From Thermoleophilia bacterium (GTDB taxonomy: Bacteria; Actinomycetota; Thermoleophilia; Gaiellales; Gaiellaceae): 64,000 nucleotides of DNA. Position 1 is the stretch's first letter, and each line of letters begins with the position of its first letter. A program made the position numbers and the translations under genes. Of the stretch, positions 54,882 to 61,655 are shown one piece after another. The notes under the pieces were generated by a model. It worked only from the letters and a program-made list of their open reading frames with translations, ran no database searches and had not been told where the DNA came from. Location of the stretch: the NCBI GenBank assembly GCA_025929895.1, contig JAICPI010000005.1, positions 1 through 64,000 of the forward strand, written 5' to 3'.

Positions 54882-55464
54882 CGAGCGCCTCCGGCGCTGG
54901 GTCGAGCAGCTCGTCGCGACACCCGGTCTGACTGGGATCGACGACGTCGAGGAGGCGTGGCGCGAGCACGTCGAGCGCTCGCTCGAGGCGGTGCCGGTCG
55001 TGGCTCGCTACGCGGGGTCGATCGTGGACGTCGGCTCGGGCGGCGGCTCCCCGGGCATCCCGCTCGCCGCCGCGTTCCCGGACCGCGAGGTCACCCTGCT
55101 CGAGGCGCAGGAGCGGAAGGCAGCGGCTCTCGAGCGGTTCGCGCGCGAGTTTCCCAACGTGCGCGTCCTCCGCGGGCGGGCCGAGGAGCAAGTAACAGAC
55201 TGTTACGCGGTCGCCGTCGCGCGGGCCCTCGCCGAGCCTCCGGTGGCCGCCGAGTGGTGCCTGCCGCTCGTCGCTCCGGGCGGCGCGGTCGTCCTCTTCG
55301 TCGGGCCCTCGGCCGACCCCGTCCGGGTCCAGCGCGCCGCCGATCGGATCGGCGGCGGGGCGGTCGAGCAGGTCGGCGGACTGCTCGTGATCCCGAAGCT
55401 CGCACCGACGCCCGAGGGGTTTCCGCGCCGGCCGGGGATCGCGAAGAAGCGTCCGCTTGCCTGA
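54874..55464 (+). CDS. rsmG: 16S rRNA m7G527 methyltransferase
   Basis: 196-residue SAM-dependent methyltransferase. SIVDVGSGGGSPGIPLAAAFPDREVTLLEAQERKAAALERF is the SAM site, and AVARALAEPPVAAEWCLPLVAPGG follows. GTG start, overlapping jag by 8 bases. Codons at about 55189-55206 (CAA GTA ACA GAC TGT TAC) are unusual for this GC-rich genome and spell out a palindrome that matches the putative operator at 32138. They lie in a variable loop between two conserved segments. Confidence 0.93.
   Translation: MSDERLRRWVEQLVATPGLTGIDDVEEAWREHVERSLEAVPVVARYAGSIVDVGSGGGSPGIPLAAAFPDREVTLLEAQERKAAALERFAREFPNVRVLRGRAEEQVTDCYAVAVARALAEPPVAAEWCLPLVAPGGAVVLFVGPSADPVRVQRAADRIGGGAVEQVGGLLVIPKLAPTPEGFPRRPGIAKKRPLA
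55192..55206. promoter_or_regulatory. Palindromic site inside rsmG (copy 2)
   Basis: GTAACAG-A-CTGTTAC, preceded by CAA, matches the first 17 of 21 positions of the palindrome at 32138-32158 apart from the central base and preserves both 7-bp arms. Four of the six codons that carry it are A/T-ending. It lies about 270 bases before parA. Confidence 0.5.
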
Positions 55465-55465
55465 G

Positions 55466-55471
55466 TAGTCT
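55466..55471 (+). promoter_or_regulatory. -10 element of leaderless parAB transcript
   Basis: TAGTCT lies 6 bases before the parA GTG (55478), just after the rsmG stop. Confidence 0.5.
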
Positions 55472-55477
55472 GGCTGC

Positions 55478-56230
55478 GTGGCGCGGATCTACGCCGTCGC
55501 GAACCAGAAGGGGGGCGTCGGCAAGACGACGACGGCCGTCAACCTGGCCGCCTGCCTCGCCGAGGCGGGCGAACGCTCGCTCGTCGTCGATCTCGACCCG
55601 CAGGCGAACGCGACCTCCGGGCTCGGCGAGCACGCGAACGGCACCTCGAGCTACGACCTGCTCGACGGCGCGCCGCTCCACGAGCTCGCGAAGCCGACGC
55701 GCTTCGCGAACCTCTCGCTCGTCCCGTCGAAGGCCGCGCTCGCCGGCGCGGTCGTGGAGCTGTCGCGTCGCGACGACGGCGATCGCTACCTCGCGGAGTC
55801 GCTCACGCAGGGGAGCGAGGAGTACGAGTACGTCTTCCTCGACTGCCCACCCTCGCTCGGCCCGCTGACCGTGAACGCGCTCGCCGCGGCCGACCGCGTG
55901 CTCGTGCCGGTGCAGGCCGAGTACTACGCGCTCGAGGGGCTGGCCGAGATCCTGCGCTCGATCGAGCTCGTGAAGACGCGCCTGAACCCGCGACTCGGGG
56001 TCGCGGGCCTCTTGATCACGATGGTCGACGGCCGTACCCGCCTCGCCCAGGACGTGGAGGACGAGGTGCGGCGGCACTTCGGCGACCTCGTCTTCCGCAC
56101 GACCGTGCCGCGCTCGGTCCGCCTCGCCGAGGCGCCGAGCCACGGCCTCCCCGCGATCGCGTACGACCGCCGTTCCCCCGGGGCGGACGCGTACTGGAAG
56201 GTGGCGATGGAGCTTGTCGAGCGCGCCTAA
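55478..56230 (+). CDS. parA: Chromosome partitioning ATPase ParA
   Basis: 250-residue ATPase that moves or positions the origin region with ParB. The deviant Walker A is NQKGGVGKTTTAVNL with its signature Lys, then VVDLDPQANATSGLG, Walker B VFLDCPPSLGPLTVNAL and VPVQAEYYALEGL. The short N-terminus is typical of chromosomal ParA (Soj). GTG start, leaderless. It overlaps parB by 17 bases. Confidence 0.96.
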   Translation: MARIYAVANQKGGVGKTTTAVNLAACLAEAGERSLVVDLDPQANATSGLGEHANGTSSYDLLDGAPLHELAKPTRFANLSLVPSKAALAGAVVELSRRDDGDRYLAESLTQGSEEYEYVFLDCPPSLGPLTVNALAAADRVLVPVQAEYYALEGLAEILRSIELVKTRLNPRLGVAGLLITMVDGRTRLAQDVEDEVRRHFGDLVFRTTVPRSVRLAEAPSHGLPAIAYDRRSPGADAYWKVAMELVERA

Positions 56231-57059
56231 CCGCCGAGGCCTCGGGAAGGGCCTCGAGGTCCTGATCGGCGGCCGCGAGGGCGGGCCCGAGCTCGCCGCG
56301 CTCCCGGTCGACCAGATCCACCCGAACCCGCGGCAGCCACGCCGGCGCTTCGAGCCCGACGCCGCGGCGGGGCTCGCGTCCTCGGTTCGCTCGCAGGGGC
56401 TGCTCCAGCCGGTGGTCGTGCGCCCTCGGAAAGCGGGCGGCTGGGAGCTGATCGCCGGCGAGCGCCGGTGGCGCGCCGCGAAGGACGCCAAGCTCGAGAC
56501 CGTCCCCGCGCTCGTCCGCGAGGCCGACGACCGCGACACGCTCCTGCTCTCCCTCGTCGAGAACGTCGCGCGCGAGCAGCTGTCCGCGGTCGAGGAGGCG
56601 CGGGCGTACGCGATGTTGATCGACGAGTTCGGCCTCTCGCTCGGCGACGTGGCCGAGCGGGTCGGGAAGGCGAAACCGACGGTCTCGAACCGCGTGCGCC
56701 TGCTCGAGCTGCCCGAGGACGTGCTCTGGATGCTCGCCCGCGGCGACCTGACCGAGCGCCACGCCCGCGCGGTGCTCGCGGTGCCGGACCGCGAGGGCCA
56801 GAAGCGGCTGGCGAAGCGGATCGTCGAGCAGGGCCTCTCCGCGCGCGCCGCGGAGCGTGCCGCCCAGGACGCCGGCGCCCGGCGCAAGCCTCGGAAGAAG
56901 ACGGCCGTCGACCCGGCGCTCGCGGGCCGGGTGCGGGAGGCGCTGAAGCGAGCGACGGGCTTCGAGGCCCGCATCGCCGCCGGCCGCGTGGAGATCGAGT
57001 TCCGCGACGAGCACGAGCTCGAGGAGCTCGCCGAAGCGCTCGAGCAGCTCTCGCCGTAG
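56214..57059 (+). CDS. parB: Chromosome partitioning protein ParB
   Basis: 281-residue CTP-dependent DNA clamp. RRGLGKGLEVLIGG at the start (ParA-contacting segment), the CTP-binding motifs GGWELIAGERRWRAAKDA and ENVAREQLSAVEEARAY, then a helix-turn-helix, then a dimer domain. The helix-turn-helix reads LGDVAERVGKAKPTVSNRVRLLEL, where most ParB proteins have GKSRxxVxN; Ser-to-Ala and Arg-to-Lys changes lie in the recognition region. TTG start inside the end of parA. No canonical parS was found nearby. Confidence 0.95.
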   Translation: MSSAPNRRGLGKGLEVLIGGREGGPELAALPVDQIHPNPRQPRRRFEPDAAAGLASSVRSQGLLQPVVVRPRKAGGWELIAGERRWRAAKDAKLETVPALVREADDRDTLLLSLVENVAREQLSAVEEARAYAMLIDEFGLSLGDVAERVGKAKPTVSNRVRLLELPEDVLWMLARGDLTERHARAVLAVPDREGQKRLAKRIVEQGLSARAAERAAQDAGARRKPRKKTAVDPALAGRVREALKRATGFEARIAAGRVEIEFRDEHELEELAEALEQLSP

Positions 57060-57098
57060 GCCGTATCCCGCCCGCCCACCCGGTCGTTCAACCGGTGG

Positions 57099-57350
57099 AT
57101 GCTGGCGGCCTGGATCCACGACGACCTCGAGTCCTTCGAGGCGATCTCGCAGAACGCGGACGCGCGGCGGATCTTCTTGCGCATGGCCGCGATGTCGCAG
57201 GACGGGAACCTGCGCCAGTTCCTCGCCGAGCTCCGCCACGACCCCGACGTCGACGACGAGACGAAGGGCACGCTCACCGAGCTCGCCGGCGACCGCACCT
57301 TCCTGCTCGCGGTCGAGGACTACCTGCGCCGCACCCACCACTTCCACTAG
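57099..57350 (+). CDS. Hypothetical 83-residue protein
   Basis: Not recognised. A small acidic, helical protein, MLAAWIHDDLESFEAISQN...DYLRRTHHFH, with no membrane segment. Coding signs are fair (balanced composition, normal codon use, a clean stop before the tRNA). It lies 39 bases after parB and could belong to that transcript. No Shine-Dalgarno of note. Confidence 0.55.
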   Translation: MLAAWIHDDLESFEAISQNADARRIFLRMAAMSQDGNLRQFLAELRHDPDVDDETKGTLTELAGDRTFLLAVEDYLRRTHHFH

Positions 57351-57375
57351 CCCCTGGCTACACTGAGCCGGCTTC

Positions 57376-57449
57376 GGGCGATTAGCTCAGTTGGTTAGAG
57401 CGCCGCTCTGATAAGGCGGAGGTCCGTGGTTCGAATCCACGATCGCCCA
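57376..57449 (+). tRNA. tRNA-Ile (GAU anticodon)
   Basis: 74 nucleotides forming the full cloverleaf. Acceptor stem GGGCGAT/ATCGCCC, D arm GCTC...GAGC, anticodon stem CCGCT/GGCGG around CTGATAA with anticodon GAT, T arm CGTGG-TTCGAAT-CCACG, discriminator A. CCA is not encoded. It is not linked to an rRNA operon. Confidence 0.97.
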
Positions 57450-57454
57450 CTTGC

Positions 57455-57495
57455 CCGGAAAAGTCGCCGCCCTCTGGGCGGCTCAACTTTTCCGG
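57455..57495. terminator. Two-way terminator hairpin after tRNA-Ile
   Basis: CCGGAAAAGT pairs with ACTTTTCCGG and, inside it, GCCGCCC pairs with GGGCGGC around a TCT loop, giving a long stem. The A and T runs on the arms let it work as a terminator in both directions. It starts 6 bases after the tRNA. Confidence 0.7.
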
Positions 57496-57534
57496 TCTCG
57501 TAGGTGGTCTCCATTCACGCTTGCTAGGCAAGGA

Positions 57535-57551
57535 CGGGCAAAGCCCGCCCT
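57535..57551. repeat. Hairpin repeat before the LysE gene (copy 2)
   Basis: CGGGCAAAGCCCGCCCT is the reverse complement of 42860-42876. It is preceded by CTTGC-TAG-GCAAG (57520-57532), a second hairpin. Copy 1 likewise has a neighbouring CTT/AAG stem, so both sites look like members of one tandem-hairpin family. Confidence 0.45.
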
Positions 57552-57561
57552 GGCGGCGTCG

Positions 57562-57567
57562 TACGAT
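57562..57567 (+). promoter_or_regulatory. -10 element of the leaderless LysE gene
   Basis: TACGAT lies 6 bases before the ATG at 57574. Confidence 0.5.
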
Positions 57568-57573
57568 CCTCCG

Positions 57574-58203
57574 ATGCTGGGGCAGATCGTGGCATTCACC
57601 GTCGCCGCGACCGTGGTGACGATCGCGCCCGGGGCCGACATGGCGCTCGTTGCTCGGCGGGCGATCACCGACGGGTGGCGACGGGCGTCGTGGACCAGTG
57701 CCGGGATCCTCTCCGGGTTGCTCGTGCACGCGACGGCGTCGGCGATCGGGATCTCGGCGATCCTGCTGCGCTCGGCGACCGCATTCACCGTGCTGAAGGT
57801 CGCCGGCGCGTGCTACCTCGCCGTGCTCGGAGTGCTCAGCTTCCGGTCCGCGCGGCGGACCGCGCGCGGCGAGGTGCCGACCGTCGACGCGCGGCCCGCG
57901 CGGTCGGCGCGGGCGAGCTTCGCGCAGGGTTTCCTGAACAACGTGCTCAACCCGAAGCCGGCGCTCTTCTACCTTGCGTTCATGCCGCAGTTCTTCGAGC
58001 CCGGCGATCCGGTGGTGCTGCTCACCGCGATCTTCGTGGCGATCCACATCGCCATGGGCGTCGTGTGGCTCGTCACGTGGGCGTGGTTCGTCGGGCGAAC
58101 CAGCGGAGCGCTCGGCGGGACGAGGTGGCGCGCCGCGCTGGAGCGTGTGACCGGCGCGGTGTTGATCGCCCTCGGCGCCCGGCTGGCGACGGCTTCGCGC
58201 TGA
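57574..58203 (+). CDS. LysE/RhtB-family amino-acid exporter
   Basis: 209-residue membrane protein with six helices. It starts LGQIVAFTVAATVVTIAPGADMALVARRAITDGWRRASWTSAGILSG, containing the conserved PGAD motif of the family, and GFLNNVLNPKPALFYLAFMPQF is the second hallmark. It probably exports an amino acid or homoserine lactone-like compound; the substrate is not known. Confidence 0.92.
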   Translation: MLGQIVAFTVAATVVTIAPGADMALVARRAITDGWRRASWTSAGILSGLLVHATASAIGISAILLRSATAFTVLKVAGACYLAVLGVLSFRSARRTARGEVPTVDARPARSARASFAQGFLNNVLNPKPALFYLAFMPQFFEPGDPVVLLTAIFVAIHIAMGVVWLVTWAWFVGRTSGALGGTRWRAALERVTGAVLIALGARLATASR

Positions 58204-58301
58204 ACGCACAGGAAGTTCACATCTCGTTCGAGTGACGCCGTTCCAGGGATCGTTCCCCGGTTCGGGTGAACCGATGTCACCCACAGGAAGTACTGCGGCA
58301 C

Positions 58302-58484
58302 ATGGCAATCGGCGACCACGTCCTCCACAACGGTCGTCGCTATCGCCTTCGGGGCATCGACCCGATGAGCGTCAGCGAACGACAGGCAGAGCTCGAGGAT
58401 CTCGAGACGGGCGAGCGCGTGCGCGTGTTGCTCGACGAGGTCGAGACGATGGAGCCACAGCCCCCGGATTCCGAGAGGTTTTAG
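58302..58484 (+). CDS. Hypothetical 60-residue protein
   Basis: A small acidic protein, MAIGDHVLHNGRRYRLRGIDPMSVSERQAELEDLETGERVRVLLDEVE..., which has the look of a small beta-barrel (SH3- or KOW-like strands). It is not assigned to a family. It lies 98 bases after the LysE gene and 41 bases before the bifunctional nuclease gene. Confidence 0.55.
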   Translation: MAIGDHVLHNGRRYRLRGIDPMSVSERQAELEDLETGERVRVLLDEVETMEPQPPDSERF

Positions 58485-58500
58485 GAAAAAGGGCCTGAGC

Positions 58501-58506
58501 TAGACT
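58501..58506 (+). promoter_or_regulatory. -10 element of the bifunctional nuclease gene
   Basis: TAGACT lies 19 bases before the ATG at 58526. A CGGGAGC ribosome-site candidate follows at 58511-58517, so this transcript has a short leader rather than none. Confidence 0.45.
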
Positions 58507-58525
58507 CAGCCCGGGAGCGATCCGG

Positions 58526-59026
58526 ATGCAGGAGATGGACATCTACGGGGTCAGTTTCGACCTTGTTGGCAAGCAGCCGATCGTCCTGCTGAAGACGAAG
58601 GACGGCAACCGCTACCTGCCGATCTGGATCGGCCAGCCCGAGGCCGCGGCGATTCTGATGAAGCTCCAGGGCGCGTCGACGCCCCGTCCGATGACGCACG
58701 ACCTCCTCACGGAGATCCTCAGCCAGCTCGACGCACAGGTGACGCGCATCACGGTCACCGAATTGCGGGAGAACACGTTCTTCGCGCAGGTGACGGTGCA
58801 GCTCGACGGGCAGGAGATCGACGTCGACTCGCGCCCCTCCGACGCGATCGCGCTCGCGATCCGTGCCGAGGCGCCGATCTTCGCGGCCGACCACGTGATC
58901 GAGGAGTCGGCAATCGAGTTCGAGGGCGAGGACGTGAACGAGGAGGAGATCGTCTCCGAGTTCAAGCGCTTCCTCGACGACGTCTCCCCCGAGCAGTTCG
59001 CCGACGTCGACGAAGAAGAGCGCTAG
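58526..59026 (+). CDS. Bifunctional nuclease family (DUF151) protein
   Basis: 166-residue protein with the BFN domain: DIYGVSFDLVGKQPIVLLKTKDGNRYLPIWIGQPEAAAILMKLQG, then RPMTHDLLTEILSQLDAQVTRITVTEL and the hallmark DSRPSDAIALAIRAEAPIFA. An acidic tail follows (EFEGEDVNEEEIVSEFKRFLDD). Plant homologues show nuclease activity; the bacterial role is not clear. Its stop overlaps the convergent L,D-transpeptidase stop by 4 bases. Confidence 0.9.
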   Translation: MQEMDIYGVSFDLVGKQPIVLLKTKDGNRYLPIWIGQPEAAAILMKLQGASTPRPMTHDLLTEILSQLDAQVTRITVTELRENTFFAQVTVQLDGQEIDVDSRPSDAIALAIRAEAPIFAADHVIEESAIEFEGEDVNEEEIVSEFKRFLDDVSPEQFADVDEEER

Positions 59027-60126
59027 TACACGAAGATCGTCTGGCCGTATGCCGTGACGGCGTGCAGTTGCGGGGCGATCCACATCGGCACGCGCACGCA
59101 GCCGTGCGAGGCGGGGAACGCCGGCACCGACGGGTAGCCGTGGATCGCGAAGCCGCGTAGGAAGTACATCGGGTACCAGAGCACCCAGTCCCAACCCGCG
59201 ACCTTCCGGTAGACCCGCCAGCGCCCGATCGGCGTGTTGCCGGTCGCGCCGGTGGAGACGTGCACGACCTGGCGAACCTCGCCGCCGCGCACGACGAGCA
59301 GGTACTGACGACGCTTGCTGACCTCGATGTGGTCGCCCGCGTACCGGGCGCGCGGCACGTGCGCGCGCGTCAGCGCGGCCCACACCCGTGCGTCGACCCG
59401 TCCGGTCCAGGGCAGCCCGTTCACCTTCTGGAACGCGAGCACGGCCTCGACGGTGTCGTGTCCGTAGAGCCCGTCGACGCGCGGGAGCACGTAGCGCAGC
59501 TCGCGCAGGCGCGACTCGAGCGCGCGGACGCTCGCGCCGCGCGAGCCGGGGCCGAGCCGCGGCCGGACGGCGACCGCGGCGAGCGTCCGGGCGCTCGGGC
59601 TCCAGCCGGCAGGTGCCTCGACGACGATTCGGATCCGGAAGGAGGCCGGCGAGCGCGTGCCGAGCCCGATCCGCGCTCGTCCCGCGTACGTCTCGGCGAG
59701 CGTCACCTTGCCGTTGCGACGGATCTCGACGCGCAGCGGCGCCGCGGGCTCGACCCGCGCCTCGAGCCGCAAGGGGCGGCCGACGACGCCGGAGCCGACG
59801 ACACGCGCGACCAGCCGCGGCCGCACGGCGAGCGGGACGGCCGAAGCGGCCAGCTCGCCCGCGGTCGCCGAGTAGCTCCCGGGTCCCTCGGCGCGGGTAC
59901 GGAAGGCGAACGTCCCGGTCGGCCCCGTGGCGATCGTCCCGATCGCGACGCCGTCTCGGAGGATCGTGACGGGCGCGGCGACGAGCGCCGGGACGATGGC
60001 CCCGCGAAGGACGACGGTGCTGCCGAACGTCGCCGGCGCGGGCGCGCGGAGCTCGAGCGAGAAGGGCGACGCGGTCGCCGTCGGCGCGAACGCGAGAGCC
60101 AGGACGCAGACGGTCGCGTGGCGCAC
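59023..60126 (-). CDS. Secreted L,D-transpeptidase (YkuD) with peptidoglycan-binding domain
   Basis: 367 residues. A short signal peptide (ATVCVLALAFAPTATA), two Ig-like regions (residues 25-190), a peptidoglycan-binding domain (ASVRALESRLRELRYVLPRVDGLYGHDTVEAVLAFQKVNGL) and a C-terminal YkuD domain. The YkuD domain has the catalytic motif IHGYPSVPAFPASHGCVRVP (His and Cys). It should form 3-3 peptide cross-links. The GTG at 60126, with TATCCT 6 bases upstream, is chosen; the open frame runs to 60891. Confidence 0.92.
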   Translation of the reverse strand: MRHATVCVLALAFAPTATASPFSLELRAPAPATFGSTVVLRGAIVPALVAAPVTILRDGVAIGTIATGPTGTFAFRTRAEGPGSYSATAGELAASAVPLAVRPRLVARVVGSGVVGRPLRLEARVEPAAPLRVEIRRNGKVTLAETYAGRARIGLGTRSPASFRIRIVVEAPAGWSPSARTLAAVAVRPRLGPGSRGASVRALESRLRELRYVLPRVDGLYGHDTVEAVLAFQKVNGLPWTGRVDARVWAALTRAHVPRARYAGDHIEVSKRRQYLLVVRGGEVRQVVHVSTGATGNTPIGRWRVYRKVAGWDWVLWYPMYFLRGFAIHGYPSVPAFPASHGCVRVPMWIAPQLHAVTAYGQTIFVY

Positions 60127-60132
60127 CGCGCG

Positions 60133-60138
60133 AGGATA
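60133..60138 (-). promoter_or_regulatory. -10 element of the L,D-transpeptidase gene
   Basis: TATCCT on the minus strand is 6 bases before the GTG at 60126, fitting the leaderless pattern and fixing the start. Confidence 0.5.
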
Positions 60139-60143
60139 TCCCG

Positions 60144-60845
60144 TCAGCTCGAGGCGCTCGCGGCGGCGGCCGCAAGCGCGAGCGCGTTGAAGATCCCGTG
60201 CAGGATCATTCCCGGGACGATGCTCCCGCTGGAACGGCGGAGGATGCCGAGCCCGAGCCCGAGCGCGAAGATGAGCGGGAACGCCTCGAGCAGCCCGTGT
60301 GCGGCCGCCCACCCTGCCGACGGCACGACGATCGCGGCGACCGAGCCGAAGCGCTCGAACAGCGAATAGCCGAGCCCGCGAAAGAGCAGCTCCTCGGCGA
60401 GCGGCGCGCCGATCACGACGGCCGCGGCGTTCAGCGCGAACACGGCCGCATCGGGAGGCGGCCACTCGTCCGGCAGCAGACCTTGCTCCTCGCCGGGGTC
60501 GATGAACGGACTGACCGCGGCGCTGAGGACGAGGATGCCGACCAGGACGAGGAACGAGATCCCGGCTGCACGGCCCCAGGACCGGGGTCGGCGGAGCGCG
60601 AACAGCTCCCGCTTCCGCGCGCCGACCGCGACGAGCAGCGCGACGCCGACCATCATCCCGAGGCCGACGACGCTTGCGAAGAAGAAGGACGAGTCGTACA
60701 GGGGCTCCTCGACGGTGCTGTCGTCGGCGACGAGATTCGAGCTGTACGCGAGGGCGGCGAACAGCGTGACGAACCCGAGCCAGCCTGCGAGCCTGCGGTC
60801 GTCGTTCGCCGCTCGTTGACCTTCGGCCACCTTCCTCACGATCAT
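60144..60845 (-). CDS. CPBP-family intramembrane metalloprotease
   Basis: 233-residue membrane protein of the CPBP/Rce1 group, with about seven helices. Motif 1 is APLAEELLFRGLGYSL (EExxxR), motif 2 is GWAAAHGLLEAFPLIFALGLGLG, and motif 3 is GMILHGIFNALA. Homologues process peptides or act as anti-stress membrane proteases. Divergent from the MscS gene (87 bp). Confidence 0.9.
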   Translation of the reverse strand: MIVRKVAEGQRAANDDRRLAGWLGFVTLFAALAYSSNLVADDSTVEEPLYDSSFFFASVVGLGMMVGVALLVAVGARKRELFALRRPRSWGRAAGISFLVLVGILVLSAAVSPFIDPGEEQGLLPDEWPPPDAAVFALNAAAVVIGAPLAEELLFRGLGYSLFERFGSVAAIVVPSAGWAAAHGLLEAFPLIFALGLGLGILRRSSGSIVPGMILHGIFNALALAAAAASASS

Positions 60846-60896
60846 ACGGACGTGCCGCCGGGCAGAGCCCGGCCTCGCGCCGCTTCGACAAGAACC

Positions 60897-60902
60897 TAGG
60901 AT
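60897..60902 (+). promoter_or_regulatory. -10 element of the mscS-PBP operon
   Basis: TAGGAT about 30 bases before the ATG at 60933. An AGGAC ribosome site sits shortly before the ATG, so this transcript carries a leader. Confidence 0.4.
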
Positions 60903-60932
60903 GGTTCAGCGATCTGTCGAACAGGACGCGGC

Positions 60933-61655
60933 ATGGACGACTGGGAACGTCTTGCCATAGCCGGAGCAGTGGTCGTCGTCGCCGCGCTGCTCGCGCGGAT
61001 CGTCGATCACCGGATGTCGCGGCGGACGCTCGATCCCGCCGCGGCGACGCGGTACCGCGTGCTCCGGCGGACGATCTCCACCGTCATCGTCGCGGTCGGC
61101 GTCCTCTCGGCGCTGCTGACCGTGCCGGCCGTCCGCGCGGTCGCCGGGGGCGTGCTCGCCTCGACCGCGATCCTCGGCCTGATCATCGGGCTGGCCGCGC
61201 AGAAGACGCTCTCGAACTTCGTCGCCGGCATCCTGATCGCGGTCTCGCAGCCGGTCCGGCTCGGCGACCTGATCACGATCGACGGCCAGAGCGGCCGCGT
61301 CGAGGAGATCGGGCTGACCTACACCTTCATCCGCCTCGGCGACGGCGCCCGGCTCGTGGTCCCGAACGACACGCTGGCCTCGGATACCATCCGCAACTCG
61401 ACGATTCGGAGCGTGGACACGGTGGCAGAGATCAAGGTGCAGGTGCCGCTCGCGCAGGACGTTGCAACCGCCGTAGACGCGCTTCGCGAGGAGACCGCCG
61501 AGTACGACGGGGCGCAGGTCGTCCTCAGCGGGCTCGACGGGAACGCGACCCTGACGGTGCGCGTTCCGTCCCCGCGCGGCGGCGCGGAGAAGCTCGAGCA
61601 CGAGCTCCGCCTGCGGGCGCATCGGCGGCTCCGCGCCGCGGGGGTGTTCGGATGA
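60933..61655 (+). CDS. Small-conductance mechanosensitive channel (MscS family)
   Basis: 240-residue channel that opens on membrane stretch. Three membrane helices; the pore-lining TM3 is GGVLASTAILGLIIGLAAQKTLSNFVAGILIAVSQP, followed by the beta domain (VRLGDLITIDGQSGRVEEIGLTYTFIRLGDGARLVVPNDTLASDTIRN). Its stop overlaps the PBP start by 4 bases (ATGA), linking osmotic relief to wall synthesis in one operon. Confidence 0.94.
   Translation: MDDWERLAIAGAVVVVAALLARIVDHRMSRRTLDPAAATRYRVLRRTISTVIVAVGVLSALLTVPAVRAVAGGVLASTAILGLIIGLAAQKTLSNFVAGILIAVSQPVRLGDLITIDGQSGRVEEIGLTYTFIRLGDGARLVVPNDTLASDTIRNSTIRSVDTVAEIKVQVPLAQDVATAVDALREETAEYDGAQVVLSGLDGNATLTVRVPSPRGGAEKLEHELRLRAHRRLRAAGVFG

Noticed and set aside
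54874-57059. Canonical parS near rsmG-parA-parB
   Set aside because: No sequence close to TGTTTCACGTGAAACA was found by reading this region; only the unrelated GTAACAGNCTGTTAC palindrome stands out.
60127-60891. Extension of the L,D-transpeptidase to a 622-residue protein
   Set aside because: The upstream part overlaps the CPBP gene in another frame, is low-complexity, and a signal peptide follows at once after GTG 60126.
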